From Plectrocnemia conspersa (taxonomy: Eukaryota; Arthropoda; Insecta; Trichoptera; Polycentropodidae): DNA of 64,000 nt. Positions 1-11,674 of this stretch are shown piece after piece (position 1 is the stretch's first letter; each line of letters starts with the position of its first letter). The notes under the pieces were generated by a model. It was not told the DNA's origin, did not search any database, and saw nothing but the letters and a program-made list of their open reading frames with translations. The stretch is from positions 1-64,000 of the forward strand of contig VTFK01000653.1 of the NCBI GenBank assembly GCA_009617715.1, written 5' to 3'. The position numbers and the translations under genes were made by a program.

Positions 1-690
1 CGTTATTGTTTTGGGGTTTTTCTTTGAGGGATTCGGTTAAAAAGAGTCAGTTCAATTCTTCTCTCCAGAAGACAATCAAAGCGCTATGACGTAATGCAGC
101 TCACAATCCGTCCGATGACGATGGCGTCGTCTCAGTCGACGTTCAAAGGGAGTCTCCCAAATATTCTTTGCCCATCACAAACGTGAAACTTACGGCCTGA
201 TGTATGCAGAAACGATGGATTCAAAGAACAATTCCACTCTCCCAGTCAGGCTTCTATTAACGTTGATGACTGAAGAAACACCGATCATCCATCACAGTGA
301 AGGAAACTTCAGTCAAGATACGTTTAGAGACGATATTACTTTGACTCCTCATAGATATTAACCAGTATTATAATTCAGATACATTGCCTATCGTGGAAAA
401 TATATGGAAAATCTGACGATACTCTGGCGCTGAAGAATTGGCTAAAGAAACAATTTGTATAATCCGTCTGCGATTGCACCAATGTATGGAATCAACCTAA
501 ATTATCGTTTTGAAGGAGTTGAAGCATAAGATGCCCGAACCGCCGTCTAATGTTCAACGCAGCGAGACTACTTTCGGGCAGAGGAAGAACATTGCTGGTG
601 GTATTTGTGGGCGTTACGTGGCAGTTGGAAGATGATTCTATTATTGTGTACTGTTGCGAATTGAATACTCTCCAGGTTTAATAAAGTAAA
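1..690. other. GC-richer stretch without an intact ORF
   Basis: This block is less AT-rich than the sequence that follows. It holds several short open stretches in different plus frames, for example about 117-358 in one frame and 81-198 in another, each ended by stops. No frame stays open and I recognise no family. It could be an eroded exon or pseudogene, exons with indel errors, or a non-coding element. A CAG|GTTTA near 674-680 resembles a weak splice donor, but nothing else supports an exon. Confidence 0.25.
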
Positions 691-1076
691 ACCTCTTCTA
701 CTCTCTTGGTATCTATTCTCTTTTGCTGAACGATACGGTTTACCATATATGCAGTTGGATTGAATTTTTTTTAGTATTTTCTTATCAAATAATAATATAT
801 TTTTTAAAATAATAATATGTTCTAAATTGTCGTGGTTCTGTTTTGTAACAGTTTTGATTCGACATGTATAAAATGTTCTGTTTTTTTCATGTTTGTTTTA
901 CTCACGGAACCAACTTTGCATATATATGTCGAATAATTGAAGATGCTAGTAAAAAAAACAAACTATGGTATATTTTATGACAATAATTATGACAACAAAC
1001 AGCAACAGACACATGATGCATCCTTGTCTAACTCTGTTTATTGTTTATTATTTGAATTAACTTTAACAAATTTCAG

Positions 1077-1352
1077 GTGATCCTTACTTCGAAGATAATC
1101 TGCCGAGTCCTCCGTTGCCTCCATTACGAATCCCTCATCGACAACAACGGATTCCACACGTTACCAAATAGTCAGCCGTTCTATAACATAAGCGATCATC
1201 CAGCGGGCATGCCTAAAAGTCGCTCCAAGAGCGAAGCTCTGCTGGAGACGAACTTCGACGCAGAAGAGGATGAGGGATTGAGCACTCCTCAACACCAGCC
1301 AATGACTGAAGCGAGTCGCAGTAAAAGTCAACCGCTGGAGACTTCCATGTAG
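1077..1352 (+). CDS. possible 3'-terminal exon of an unrecognised plus-strand gene
   Basis: A good acceptor (AATTTCAG) ends at 1077 and is followed by an open frame to a TAG at 1350-1352. The C-terminal half looks like real protein: a Ser/Lys/Arg-rich tail with two similar motifs, SRSKSEALLE and SRSKSQPLE, separated by an acidic patch, ending LETSM. A 3'UTR of about 600 bp with AATAAA at 1961-1966 fits a last exon. In the first 100 bp another plus frame also looks protein-like (reads DPYFEDNLPSPPLPPL, then stops at a TAG), so an indel or an alternative acceptor phase is possible. Upstream exons would lie outside the window or in the disrupted 1-690 block. I do not recognise the product. The start codon implied by the open frame is not the real start; this is an internal splice boundary. 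Confidence 0.4.
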   Translation: MILTSKIICRVLRCLHYESLIDNNGFHTLPNSQPFYNISDHPAGMPKSRSKSEALLETNFDAEEDEGLSTPQHQPMTEASRSKSQPLETSM

Positions 1353-1960
1353 ATCCTTACCAAAAGTACTGATTTTAAGTGCCTGTAAAAGTACCGCTCG
1401 TCGATCTTTATAAGATCGTACGGTGGATCTTACTAGCGCTGCCTTATTTTTTATTATACTGTAAATATATTTTAAGTATTTTTATCGACGAGATGTATTC
1501 GAATTCGAGGCTCAAGCGTGCCTTTATATCTAGTTTGGCGTAAAAAATAAGACTTTTTTATATTTTTGTACGAAATTGAAGACTTTATTGCTAAATTATG
1601 TGATTCGACGATTGTTATTGTTAAGCGACTGTACAAACTAATTATTATCAAAGCTTTATTTACATTGAATGACATTCCTTATCTTTTTAATGAATATATT
1701 ACATATTTAAAAATATATACACGCGATCGAAGAACAGAATGAATTTTATCTAGTTGTTAGTGTTTTATGTTATAAGATGCAATGCATTGTGCCGTCCATG
1801 TTTTCGTTATATATTTTATATAATATATAATGTGTGAAGATTTTTTATATAATATACGAACGAGAGAATATATGTATATTTTGCACCGTAAGACGTACGA
1901 GCGTTATGATCTCATGTTGCGAATTTTGATTTTATAATAATTACATAAGTACGTTTCATG

Positions 1961-1966
1961 AATAAA
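1961..1966 (+). terminator. polyadenylation signal AATAAA (plus-strand transcript)
   Basis: AATAAA lies about 610 bp after the stop of the plus-strand terminal exon. It sits only 29 bp from the opposite-strand signal of the homeobox gene, so the two transcripts converge and their 3' ends probably meet or overlap. Confidence 0.5.
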
Positions 1967-1994
1967 TTGAACGTTTTACGATTCTTACCTAGTT

Positions 1995-2000
1995 TTTATT
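1995..2000 (-). terminator. polyadenylation signal of the homeobox gene
   Basis: TTTATT on the plus strand reads AATAAA on the minus strand, 36-41 nt past the TAA of the homeobox CDS. This implies a very short 3'UTR. Confidence 0.65.
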
Positions 2001-2035
2001 GCTAATATTTACACATATCACTAGTCACGTCGGCG

Positions 2036-2430
2036 TTAATTTGAGTCCGCGTTGGCTAATACTTTCCCGGAGAGGCTCGAATCGAGGGGTTGTCCTCCGA
2101 AGACGCAACCCAGAGGTCCTACGTAGTACGGAGCGAAGATGCCGGAGTAGGCTTGAGAGTATTGCGTTGGGAAGAGTCCCTGTCTTTGGGCCATCTTGAG
2201 ACGAGATGTGAGCTGTTTCTTCCACTTGGTCCGACGGTTCTGAAACCAGGTCTTGATCTGGACTTCCGTCAAGTTGAGCGCCTTGGAGAGCTCCATCCTT
2301 TTGGATACGCTCAGGTATTTGTCAACCTTGAACTCTGTCTCCAGTCGCTCCAGCTGCTTGGCGCTGTACGCCTGACGAGGCTTTCTATCCAGTCCGGGCT
2401 TTCGAGATCTTCTACCTGACGCTTTGGGTG
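2036..2430 (-). CDS. homeobox gene coding exon 3 (homeodomain and C-terminus)
   Basis: The exon begins after TTTTCAG and ends at TAA (2038-2036). A basic run, [15 protein letters not shown], leads into the complete homeodomain, so the DNA-binding domain is not split by an intron. Confidence 0.94.
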
Positions 2431-5400
2431 CTGAAAACCAAATAAACTTTCATTTCATATTATATTTATAGATTTAAACGTCTGAAGTATTTGATTAATT
2501 TTATCACTATTAATATATAAACGGGGAGAGAGGAAGGGGAGTAAATATATCATTTTTTTGGTAATCGTGATAAAAATGATGCTTGTTCCTCTATGATGTA
2601 CACCGAGTGTACACGTCATCTTAATTTGTGAATATCTTTATAAATATGTCGAATATTTATTATTTTATTCATTATATTTATAAGTAATTTTCGGCCGTGA
2701 TTTTCGTTTCGATTTAATATTTTATATAAAAAATGTTTGCGTTCATCGGTTTTCAACTTGGTTTTTAAAATTTATTTTTTTATAATAATTTGTGTCGCGT
2801 TATTATATTATTATTTTTGCAATAGATTTGAACATACTTACATTTTGTGCAATTAGTATAGATATGTGATGTTCATTTAACTTTGTATGCGTCTCATAGA
2901 TTATGTTGAATTCTTGGATTTCAGACTTCATAGCTGGACCAGGTTTGACGTAAAGTGTAAAGCAATAATTGGTGATGCTAGGCTAGGTGCAAGTTTGTCT
3001 GTGTTCCAAGTCGGAATCGAATAGTAGAAAAGTCAAGTTCTGACATGTGACAGTACCAGATAAAAGATATCGGTGGAAACAAGGCCGTGCGGTGAAGGCC
3101 GTGTTAAGTGACGAGAGTGAGCAAGAGATAAGCGCGTGGGCGGAAGTGTGTTTCGAATGGAAGTGCGAAATTACGTAAAGTTTCTTCACAAATCATACTT
3201 CTAATTTTGACATTTAGTGGAATGAAAAGTACAGTGAAACGGTTTTCATGTACAGTACGTTATACATTATAGTATATTAAATAATTATTTAAGTGTGTAA
3301 GTTTTTTTTAGTAAAATGAGTTTTGGGGAACCGGAAAATAACCATTCCTCCATACATATCTGGACTACTTTCTTGAAAATTTGTGTGTATTAAGCGAGGA
3401 TCAAGATTAAATATTTCACAGGGATATAAAGATAATGGAAATGCTGGACGTTGAAAAAAAATGATCTTCAGCAAGTTTACAAAAGGAAAAACAAAAAAAT
3501 ATTTTTTAAGGAAAAGTTGCTGTAAGGACTTGTAATTTTTTCTATCTATATGTGTAATTCTGTTATATATTAAGAGGCAACAATAAAACACACAATATAT
3601 TAAAATTGAATTTTCTGTCATTCTTTTAATATTTTATTATCTTTTAGAAAAAATGGATGGCATTTTTAGAATCAGCACTAAAAATTGCATAAAAATGTTA
3701 AAAAACTAAAACAATTTCCAAAAATAGTTTTTCGCAGGACCATGTAATTATTCTCAGCAAGTCGCAAATATATTTTTATTACACTTTTAACAAGTTATTG
3801 CGACAAATTATATAATATTTTATGAATATTATCAAACTTCCATAATTTTAATTAAATAAAAAAATGGCTGGAAGCAATTTGACGAATGAAGATGAATATG
3901 ATAGCGAAGCAGAATTCTAAATAAATGGACACGGAATATTATGTTGACTTATAAAACTCTTGTTTTAATTATAATTTTAGACAATAGTACCTAAAAAATG
4001 AAATCTACAGATTTGAATTTTTACACAATTGAATTTTGTTGTGAACTTAAATAAAATTATAATTAACGTATTCAATTGTTTTCGTAAATAACTAAATTTG
4101 CTAATGTGGATTTAAATGACGTTGAATGTCTATTTAGAAATAAAGAAATTAATTAATATTTACATCGTTGGTAAACGTCTTTCTAATAATGAAATAAAAA
4201 TACACTAAACACAGAAATCCGATTTGACGCATGGGTGTCAAATCATTATTATTATGCTGTTTGACAATAAAATCGTATGGTTATTTAAATATAAAAAGGG
4301 GCACGGTTGGACACGAACGGTTGTCGCACTAAGTTGTTAATTCTTTTCTCCAAATGTCGCCGTGATTTTTGTGCAAACAAAAGTTTGAGCGTCTAACGAA
4401 ACGACCAAACAGTGACAATGCGAGAACAAAATTGTGCACACACAACTAAAAAATGTCGCCAACGTCGTAATTGCAACAAATTGCAATCGGTTCAGAGAGG
4501 ATATAATCGCTTATTTTGCACGGCGCTAATTTAGCGCCCCCTTAGCGCTCGAAGGGGCTAACTTATGAGTGTTTTGTGGTGAAAGACAAATAGAAATTTA
4601 GTGTTTGTAAATGCCACCGAACCGCGGGAGAGGATTCCTGGAAGAGAGGTCAGGTGTGAATTTCGACAATTTTGAGACGCGTTCGGTCAACGAGCGAGCT
4701 GTTAAATACAATGCTAACTGTGCGACACAAAAGTTATAGGATTTTATCTATAACTCGTAGCAAGAAGAGGAAGAGGGATATACGATAATATTTAACTACA
4801 AACATCTAAGAAGAGTATTTGTGTCACGTAGAATATTGACGATTCAGTAGGTATCAATTGAAAACCGGTGTGGCAGAATATTGATAACTAGCTTTTGTTT
4901 TAAATAAATTAAATGTAAATTAAAACAGTTTTGAAATTGTCCATATAATTTGAGCAATGTTCCCGTTATAAATTTGCGCCACTTGGTTTTAAAGTCGTAT
5001 CAAAGATCAGGATGAACTTTTGGCTTTAACGGGAGCTTATTAAACGGTCGAATGAAAGCGACTGCTTTTCTCGAACTTCTAAAGTTCGTCGTATTGTGCA
5101 AATTCAGTTAAATTCTCATTTATTTTAAGTCGAATGCGAAGTAGTAGTCCGAAATAAAGTGGCGAAAAAAATCATATACGAATACATTTTCACCGGTAGA
5201 TATATATTTTTACAAGCAAAATATAATTCAACTAATTTAATGCTTTTCTAAAATGTATATAAAACTCAATTAAATAACGTTTAATATAAATATTAATAAT
5301 GTGACATGTACTTAGTAAATAATACATGTTATTATCGATAAGATTTATTGAAAACAACATTACGTTGTAGCTAAAAACACTGTGTGACTCTACATTTAAA

Positions 5401-8400
5401 TTAAATTATATTTTTGATAAAAGTTAAAAAAATAATAATACAGTCCATGAAGTTTTGTGTTGCACGGTTGACAAACATGGCGAGTGATAATTTTTTAAAA
5501 TCACAGATCGTCAAGTGGCATTTAACGGAAATAATGGCCGCTTTGTCTAAGGCTCTGTGAAATATATCGAGTGGGGGTTAATTCCGGAAGGGTGTCTGTA
5601 ATTGCATTGCACCTTTAGGAACGGTCACGCGATCCTCGTATTAAGCGCGCCCAGGGGGAGATCGCAACTCACGGAAGCTGTCAGAGGATAAAAGCTCCGT
5701 GCGAATCGTTAAAATTACTCACACCTAGCAAAATTAATCAACTTTGTGTCTGTTCTTGCAGATGAGCGCTTTTCACGCGTCTGATTGGAAATATAAAATA
5801 TTTTTTCATAACAAGAGTCAATATGAAAATACACAAATACCTCGATTTACGCGGTTTCGCTCTAACGAGGTCCAGAAAAAACATTTTTTTAATAAGTAAC
5901 ACTACTATCAAGAAATTTACAAAGATTTAAAAAAAATATACGCAAAAATTGATAGTAATAGATTATTAAAAATATTAAAATTGTTTACCCGTTTTAAGTT
6001 ATGTACATATTTTAAAGAATTTTTTACATATTGTTACTGTGAAGTAATAATAAATATTATTTTTACCAAACTATCATTTTTGTATTGATATATGAGAATT
6101 TAGATACTTCAAATTTAATTGTATTTATTTGTTTTACGCTATTTTTTTGTAACCTATCTCCCAACTTCTCAAATTTATATGGAGTTCTAAGTCTTGATTT
6201 ATGTGGATTTTTATTTTTTGTAACCTATCTTACATTTTTCTATGTGTGTTATGCCTAGATTTTAGAGAATTCGACTAATGCAGTGGCGTAGCTATGGGGG
6301 GGGGGGGGTGCCCCGACCGCCCCAGGCGGCACTTTGCTTGGGGGCGGCATATTTGCGATGGGATCGTCTAGTGTGGTTCTTAACCCTGAATGCACTAAAA
6401 CACTAAAATAAATCCACGAATAACAAGAGCTTAATAATAACCAATTTATTATTTTAAGAAATGCTGATTTTATAACCATGCAAAAAAATTATGGGGGGGG
6501 CGGCAATTTTAAGGATCGCCCTAGGCGGCACATACCCTAGCTACGCCACTGGACTAACATGAAATTTCGCGGAACCTATCTACTGCGCAAACCGAGATAT
6601 GACTGTTGACAGTGATTGCAATGGATTTGGTATATTGTTTTCAATAGATGCAAATAAAAATTCAGGCGACTATTAAACGTCTCTAAAAAATATAAGTCTA
6701 TCGATCGCCATACAGAGATGTAATTTAAGATTTTTTCAGGGGGTGGGGCAAACATAGGTCAGTCAGTGGTCGTTTTTTTTTTAATATTTCGATTTCATTA
6801 AAATTCATAGTATTTCATTAAATAAAATTCAAGGAAGGGTCCCCCCTTGTATTTTGTCAATTGGTCATTTGATATAATATGTAAATATATAACTATCTGG
6901 GTTACCTCAAAACAGTGAAAAATCGAAGTCCGTCCAAGATATGAACGCTCATCGTCACAGTATTGGTGAGAAAAAATAATAGGCTGACCATGTGAAATTA
7001 TAGGTGCAATTAATTTATACTTTTTTTTAATTTAATTTGTTGAGGAAAGTGTAAAATATCCCTTTCTTACTTATTTAGTTTATTTATATACATATTTGAC
7101 TCAAAAACATGAGAACAGTTTTGGTATCACTCTCCAGGTTGAATATCTGTTCAATATAATATTTAAAAAAATACCAATAGAATATTACAAGAATTTTTTA
7201 TTGCTTACAAAATTACACAACATGACAATAATTTATAATAAAAATATAACACATTATAATTTTTAATTCAATTTCTAACGTATGGTCATCATACCCTTAA
7301 AACAGCCCTGATTTAGTATTGTTAACGTTCTCCTATCGGTGTAAGCAAATTCGCGGAAAACTGTATATGTATGCATGCATGCGTACACGCACCCTTATTT
7401 CCAACACAACGATGATGAGCGCTAACATCTTGGATGGACTATACATGTACGGCAAGTACTCACAAATTTACATATCTGTCCACAAAATCCACGTCAAAAG
7501 CAATACAATGATGCCGTTGTCGCCGTCGTGAAAACGCTCGGCTATCTAGCGTTCATACTTAGGCTTTTTGTAAGAGTATTACGACTTAAAATAAGTGAGA
7601 ATCGAATAAAGCACATCTAAATCAAATTTTGAACAAAAGGAGAGCGCAAAAAACAATTATCAGTCAAAAATCCACGCCAAAAGCAATAAAATCGTGCCGT
7701 CCCCGTCGCAGTGAAAACGCTTGATTATCTAGCGTTCATATTAGGAATTTTTATAACAATATTATGATTATGAGAATCAAATGAAGACCAAATAAATCGA
7801 ATTTTGCCCAATAGGAGAGCGCAAAAAAAAAATTTCCCTCGTTACCGAGCGTTCCCACTGCGACGGCAACGACACGATTTTATTGCTTTTGACGTGAATT
7901 TTTGACTTCTGAGAAGGGATAATTGTTTTTGCGCACTTCTATTGACCAAAATTCGGTTTGAATATACTTCGACCAATACTCTCATATCAGAAGTCTGTAT
8001 TAATATTGGTAAGAATAGCATCATATTTTTAAAATATAGTATTTTAGGCATATACATTTTTAAAAAAAAAATAGTAATTTCGAAATGCAGACAAACTGGA
8101 GCAATATGCAACATTTATTTATAATATTTTCTCCTGAGGGTAAAGTTGGCTTGACCTTAATGAAAATTATAAAAATATAATTGGTTTTAGAACTTTCATT
8201 AGGTTAGGTTTAAAATTATTTTAGTAGCATGAAATAAGTTACCTTTTGTCAAAACTCTTCCGCGAAATGTCGCATGCCGGAAAATGATAAATTGCTATTC
8301 GCAAGCCAAAAGTCTAAATCAATTTTTCCTCCTTCGTTCATATAGTATATTATATAATTTATTATACACAGGTATATTATGAATAAACTATTAAAATTTC

Positions 8401-11400
8401 TAGAAATTCACGAAATTATATTGCAATCGTTGATCTACATAAATTATGCATTCTGTATATCTGCTATACAATTTATAATTTTATTGGACGATTAAAGAAA
8501 AGGAAACTACTATTTTACATGAAATATAATGTTTAAATTAATGGGACAGAAATGAAAATAAAATTGGCTACATACACTATTACGTACCTTGAAGACCTAG
8601 CAACTGTTGAGACGGTTTTCCAGGTGTTCCGAACCAATTTCCGTAAAATAGAGAGGAAGTAGCGGCTCCTCCTTGTAGTAGAGCTCCGTGGGCTAAGCGA
8701 GGCATTCCAGGAAACATTCTGGATTGGTCCAAATCCAAAGCCGTGTGAGCTCTGCTCGAATGCAGCATGTCCAGAATCGAAGTGGCGGGGTTCGAACCCG
8801 GAAACGAAGACGATGGCGACAGTAGTGAAGTTTCATAGGAGACTGGTTGATTTGCAAAAGAAATTTGACCACCTGTATAATTAATATAAGTTTTAGCAAC
8901 TGTTCAAATTGATTTAGTTTTTTTTGTGCAACATATTATAACACGTTATCATTTACAAAGTTACAACTAGAATATAGGCTTAACTGTAACGGTTTCGCGT
9001 TCATAAATATGCGCTTTGCGCTCATAATCTTGCGCTCCTTGTATTTTTTGCGCAACTCATTATTATTTTTTATTTAATGTTAAGAAGTTAGTAATATTTA
9101 TAAGATCAATGTGTTATGTACATATTAAAATATTTATGCAGTGCCAATTATCAACTTATTTTCAATTTTTTTATTAGGAAAAATAATTGATAATTTTTTA
9201 AATTAGAAAAAAAAATATTTTCCGAAATTTTCCAAAATAATTGACTGCAAATAAAAAAGTAGAAAATATTCGTAGTATTATTATTATATTATAAGTTCAA
9301 AATAATAAACGGTTAGTTTATTTTTGATGAAATGTTTTTTTTAATAAATTTAATAATAGTTATTACTTAATATAAACATTTTTTTTTTTTATACAATAAC
9401 TTTATTGGATCAGTATTTAATTTCAATTATTATACTATGTAAAGTTTTTTCTTTAAGAACTAATATTTATTTATTTTAATACTAAATATTTTTTATACTA
9501 TTATTTGAGAGCAAATGTAGGGTTAGAAAATCTTATAAAGTAAAATTAAATATATTTTTATTATACGGCTAGTAAAAAATCAGCAATTTTAACAAATTTA
9601 GTGACAATGTTTCATTTGTAAAAATCCAGAAATAGACAATTCTTTTTGGATTAATTTAATAAAATTTAATTAATTTAATAATGACCATTTTATATTAAAA
9701 AAAACTTGTTTCCTTTAATAAAAAACTAATGTTTTGTTTGTATTTAATTTCGTTCAATTTTATTAAACAGTCAGTCATTTTAATATGTTAAGATCTTAAA
9801 CATTTTATTTTTATTTATTTTATACCTATTTTTTTATATGCATAAATATATTTATTTTCTATAATTGTTACAAATTATTTGGCAGTAAATAAAATTATTG
9901 AAAATCTTCTCAATTTCGATTACATATTCCATTTTACAATTATGAAAATAATTTATAGTGAAAGTTCAATAACTTTTAAATAAAATGTTTAGTAGCACCA
10001 TATTAAATTAATTAACAACAACAACAACAAAAAAATACTGAAATTCAATTTGGTATTTATTTTTGAAAAACTGATCGATTATTTAGTGATGACCTAATTT
10101 TGCTAATGAAATTTCCTGAAATAGAAAACACTTTCGCTTGGTAATGATGGGGTGCAATTTAACAGGGAATTATTTTAATAGATATGTGCATTTAAAAATA
10201 TACTTTGTTCCATTAAATGCATTGTTTGTGATTACAATAATAAAAATTGATCATTAAATAAATGTATCTATTTTTAATGAAACATATCGGATTGAGCAAC
10301 ATTTTATTTGTAGTGATCTGTGCCTTCAAATAAATAAGCTGTGCATTAGAGTTGGTACTGCACTGTCCAACAGTTAAATTAAATACCTAGTAGTTAGCTA
10401 TATTAAGATTTAATTAAAAATAAAAAAATCCATTTAATTGTCATCGTTTGTAAATTCAAAGACACTTTGTTTTAATATGAAATTGCATCTTTTGCATATA
10501 CTGATGGGCCATGGATTTAAGTATTAAATCAAACAAGCCACAAGTTTTATTTTAAGATAACAATTTATTATCAATAAAAAAATTGTACTTGTAAATATAA
10601 CTATATTTTTAGAGTGAAGTTAAAAGTATACACAATGAAATTTTTATTTTATGCCTTTAAATGGTAATTATGCTAAACTGAACTAAATTAAATTAGAACG
10701 TTAATAAGACTCGATTGGGATTTTACAATTTAAAATAATAATGTGTTTAATGGTTTTTCAGTCTGAAATATAATTTAATTTTAATAAACAGCATCAAAGA
10801 ATGATAAATATTTTTATATAAAATTGAATCAAAATTTACATTAAGTCACCGTTCGTCGATTTAGAGAAACATTTAATTTTTAAACATGTAAATGTGGGAT
10901 TGAATCTTAAAAAACATAAACGGTAATTTTTCTCTCAAAGTTCAGATGACAACTTACTATGTAGCAATAGCATTTAAATAGTAAGCTTACCGGGAAATAT
11001 AATAGATTACAAAGTAGTGCTTTCCCAGTTAAAGTTGTATGAACATAATAATATAAGAATAGATTTGGTGTTTTTAGTCTAGATACATACACTTAATTAC
11101 AATTACAATTGATCACAATTGATTACTTTTACTCACGAATTATTATGAAATAATTATTTATTCCTATTTCTTAGTTACAATAAAAATTAAAAATCTAATG
11201 GGGTTCAAATCCACGACAATAGCTTGATAAGTAAAATTTAATCTATTTATTTTACTAAGCCAGTTTAAAAGGGGCAACGTAATTTAATTTTGGACATTTG
11301 ATCTAACTAGCCGTAAGATAATTTTTGATACTATTTATTTATACAAATATAAATGAACTTATTTTATCTGTGTATAGGGTTAGTAAAATTAAAATACTGT

Positions 11401-11674
11401 ATTTTAGAAATCCATCTAAATGTATTTGAAAAACTCTAGCGATATTTTGAGTATGTAAAACATCTAAACGATTTCATCAATCTGTAATAAGCGATATTTT
11501 TAATTAAGGAGAGAAATGTTGTTATTACCGACCTGCATAGTTGTTATCGTTGTCCTTATTGATGCCGAGGATGTTGTCGATGGAGAAGTTCTTGGCGTTG
11601 GTGGGCAGTTTTTCCGGGGTCTCTTCTATGTCAGAATCGTAGTTGTCGGTGGAGTCTTCGGCCTGCGCGGCCAT
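2036..11674 (-). CDS. ANTP/NKL-class homeobox transcription factor, 3 coding exons, 273 aa
   Basis: Join on the minus strand: 11674-11533, 8872-8588, 2430-2036. Splice phases agree (142, 285 and 395 nt; donors GCAG|GTCGGT and CAAG|GTACGT, acceptors TATACAG and TTTTCAG). Residues 30-37, FSIDNILG, form an engrailed-homology-1 motif of the kind that recruits Groucho/TLE corepressors. The homeodomain is about residues 157-216. It has the canonical R5, L16, F20, W48, Q50, N51 and R53, helix 3 reads [16 protein letters not shown], and T47 is present. After it come a basic [12 protein letters not shown] and an aromatic/Gly-rich C-terminus. Q50 plus [14 protein letters not shown] points to the NK-like subclass (near NK1, BARX and related groups), but I could not assign an orthologue; [15 protein letters not shown] in helix 1 is distinctive. 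The expected role is a nuclear DNA-binding repressor in development. The 6.2-kb second intron and the gene-poor flank fit a developmental regulator. Confidence 0.92.
4300..5720. promoter_or_regulatory. candidate intronic regulatory islands in homeobox intron 2
   Basis: Two GC-richer blocks stand out inside the AT-rich 6.2-kb intron: about 4300-4760 and 5450-5720. The first contains a near-palindrome, GGCGCTAATTTAGCGCC. The second contains GGGGTTAATTCC, ATTGCATTGCA and other homeodomain or POU-like words with no open frame. Enhancer function is an inference from composition and position only. Confidence 0.3.
6281..6551 (+). mobile_element. hAT-type MITE, CAGTGGCGTAGCTA family, copy 1
   Basis: A 271-bp element begins CAGTGGCGTAGCTA and ends TAGCTACGCCACTG (perfect inverted termini). 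Flanks gactaatg and gactaaca match at 6 of 8 positions, an eroded 8-bp target duplication. The inside carries poly-G tracts and GCCGCCCC-like words and no transposase. It lies in homeobox intron 2. Confidence 0.88.
6710..6880 (+). repeat. dispersed repeat R3, copy
   Basis: This segment (GTCAGTGGTCGTTTTTT, then ATTCATAGTATTTCATTAAA, then a GGGTCCCCCC-type word) recurs in diverged form at about 16640-16800, 24540-24615 (inverted) and 55155-55280. It is non-coding and its class is unknown. Confidence 0.6.
7485..8250. repeat. cluster of dispersed repeat R2 (three copies, two inverted)
   Basis: The core word is GTTCCCACTGCGACGGC followed by GATTTTATTGCTTTTGACGT. A plus-oriented copy begins near 7848 and runs to about 8250, ending with a CATTAGGTTAGGTT tract. 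Two shorter inverted copies lie at about 7485-7555 and 7620-7740. The family recurs at 15651-16290, 18045-18195, 36865-37100 (inverted), 49030-49160 (inverted) and 60717-60740. It is probably non-autonomous; no coding capacity was seen. Confidence 0.65.
8588..8872 (-). CDS. homeobox gene coding exon 2 (linker region)
   Basis: Bounded by TATACAG|GTGG and CAAG|GTACGT, 285 nt, phase preserved. It encodes a Ser/Pro/Leu-rich linker without a recognised fold, including [12 protein letters not shown] and [10 protein letters not shown]. Low-complexity linkers between an eh1 motif and the homeodomain are common in NKL proteins. Confidence 0.9.
11533..11674 (-). CDS. homeobox gene coding exon 1 (start codon, eh1 motif)
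   Basis: The ATG at 11674-11672 sits in GAACGATGG, with purine at -3 and G at +4. The exon encodes an acidic N-terminus ([18 protein letters not shown]) and then FSIDNILG. It ends one base into a codon at GCAG|GTCGGT. GC-rich sequence with purine/pyrimidine runs upstream (about 11700-11800) is probably 5'UTR or promoter. Confidence 0.9.

Noticed and set aside
11195..11225. GGTTCAAATCC, a perfect B-box consensus
   Set aside because: No A box or cloverleaf can be built around it.
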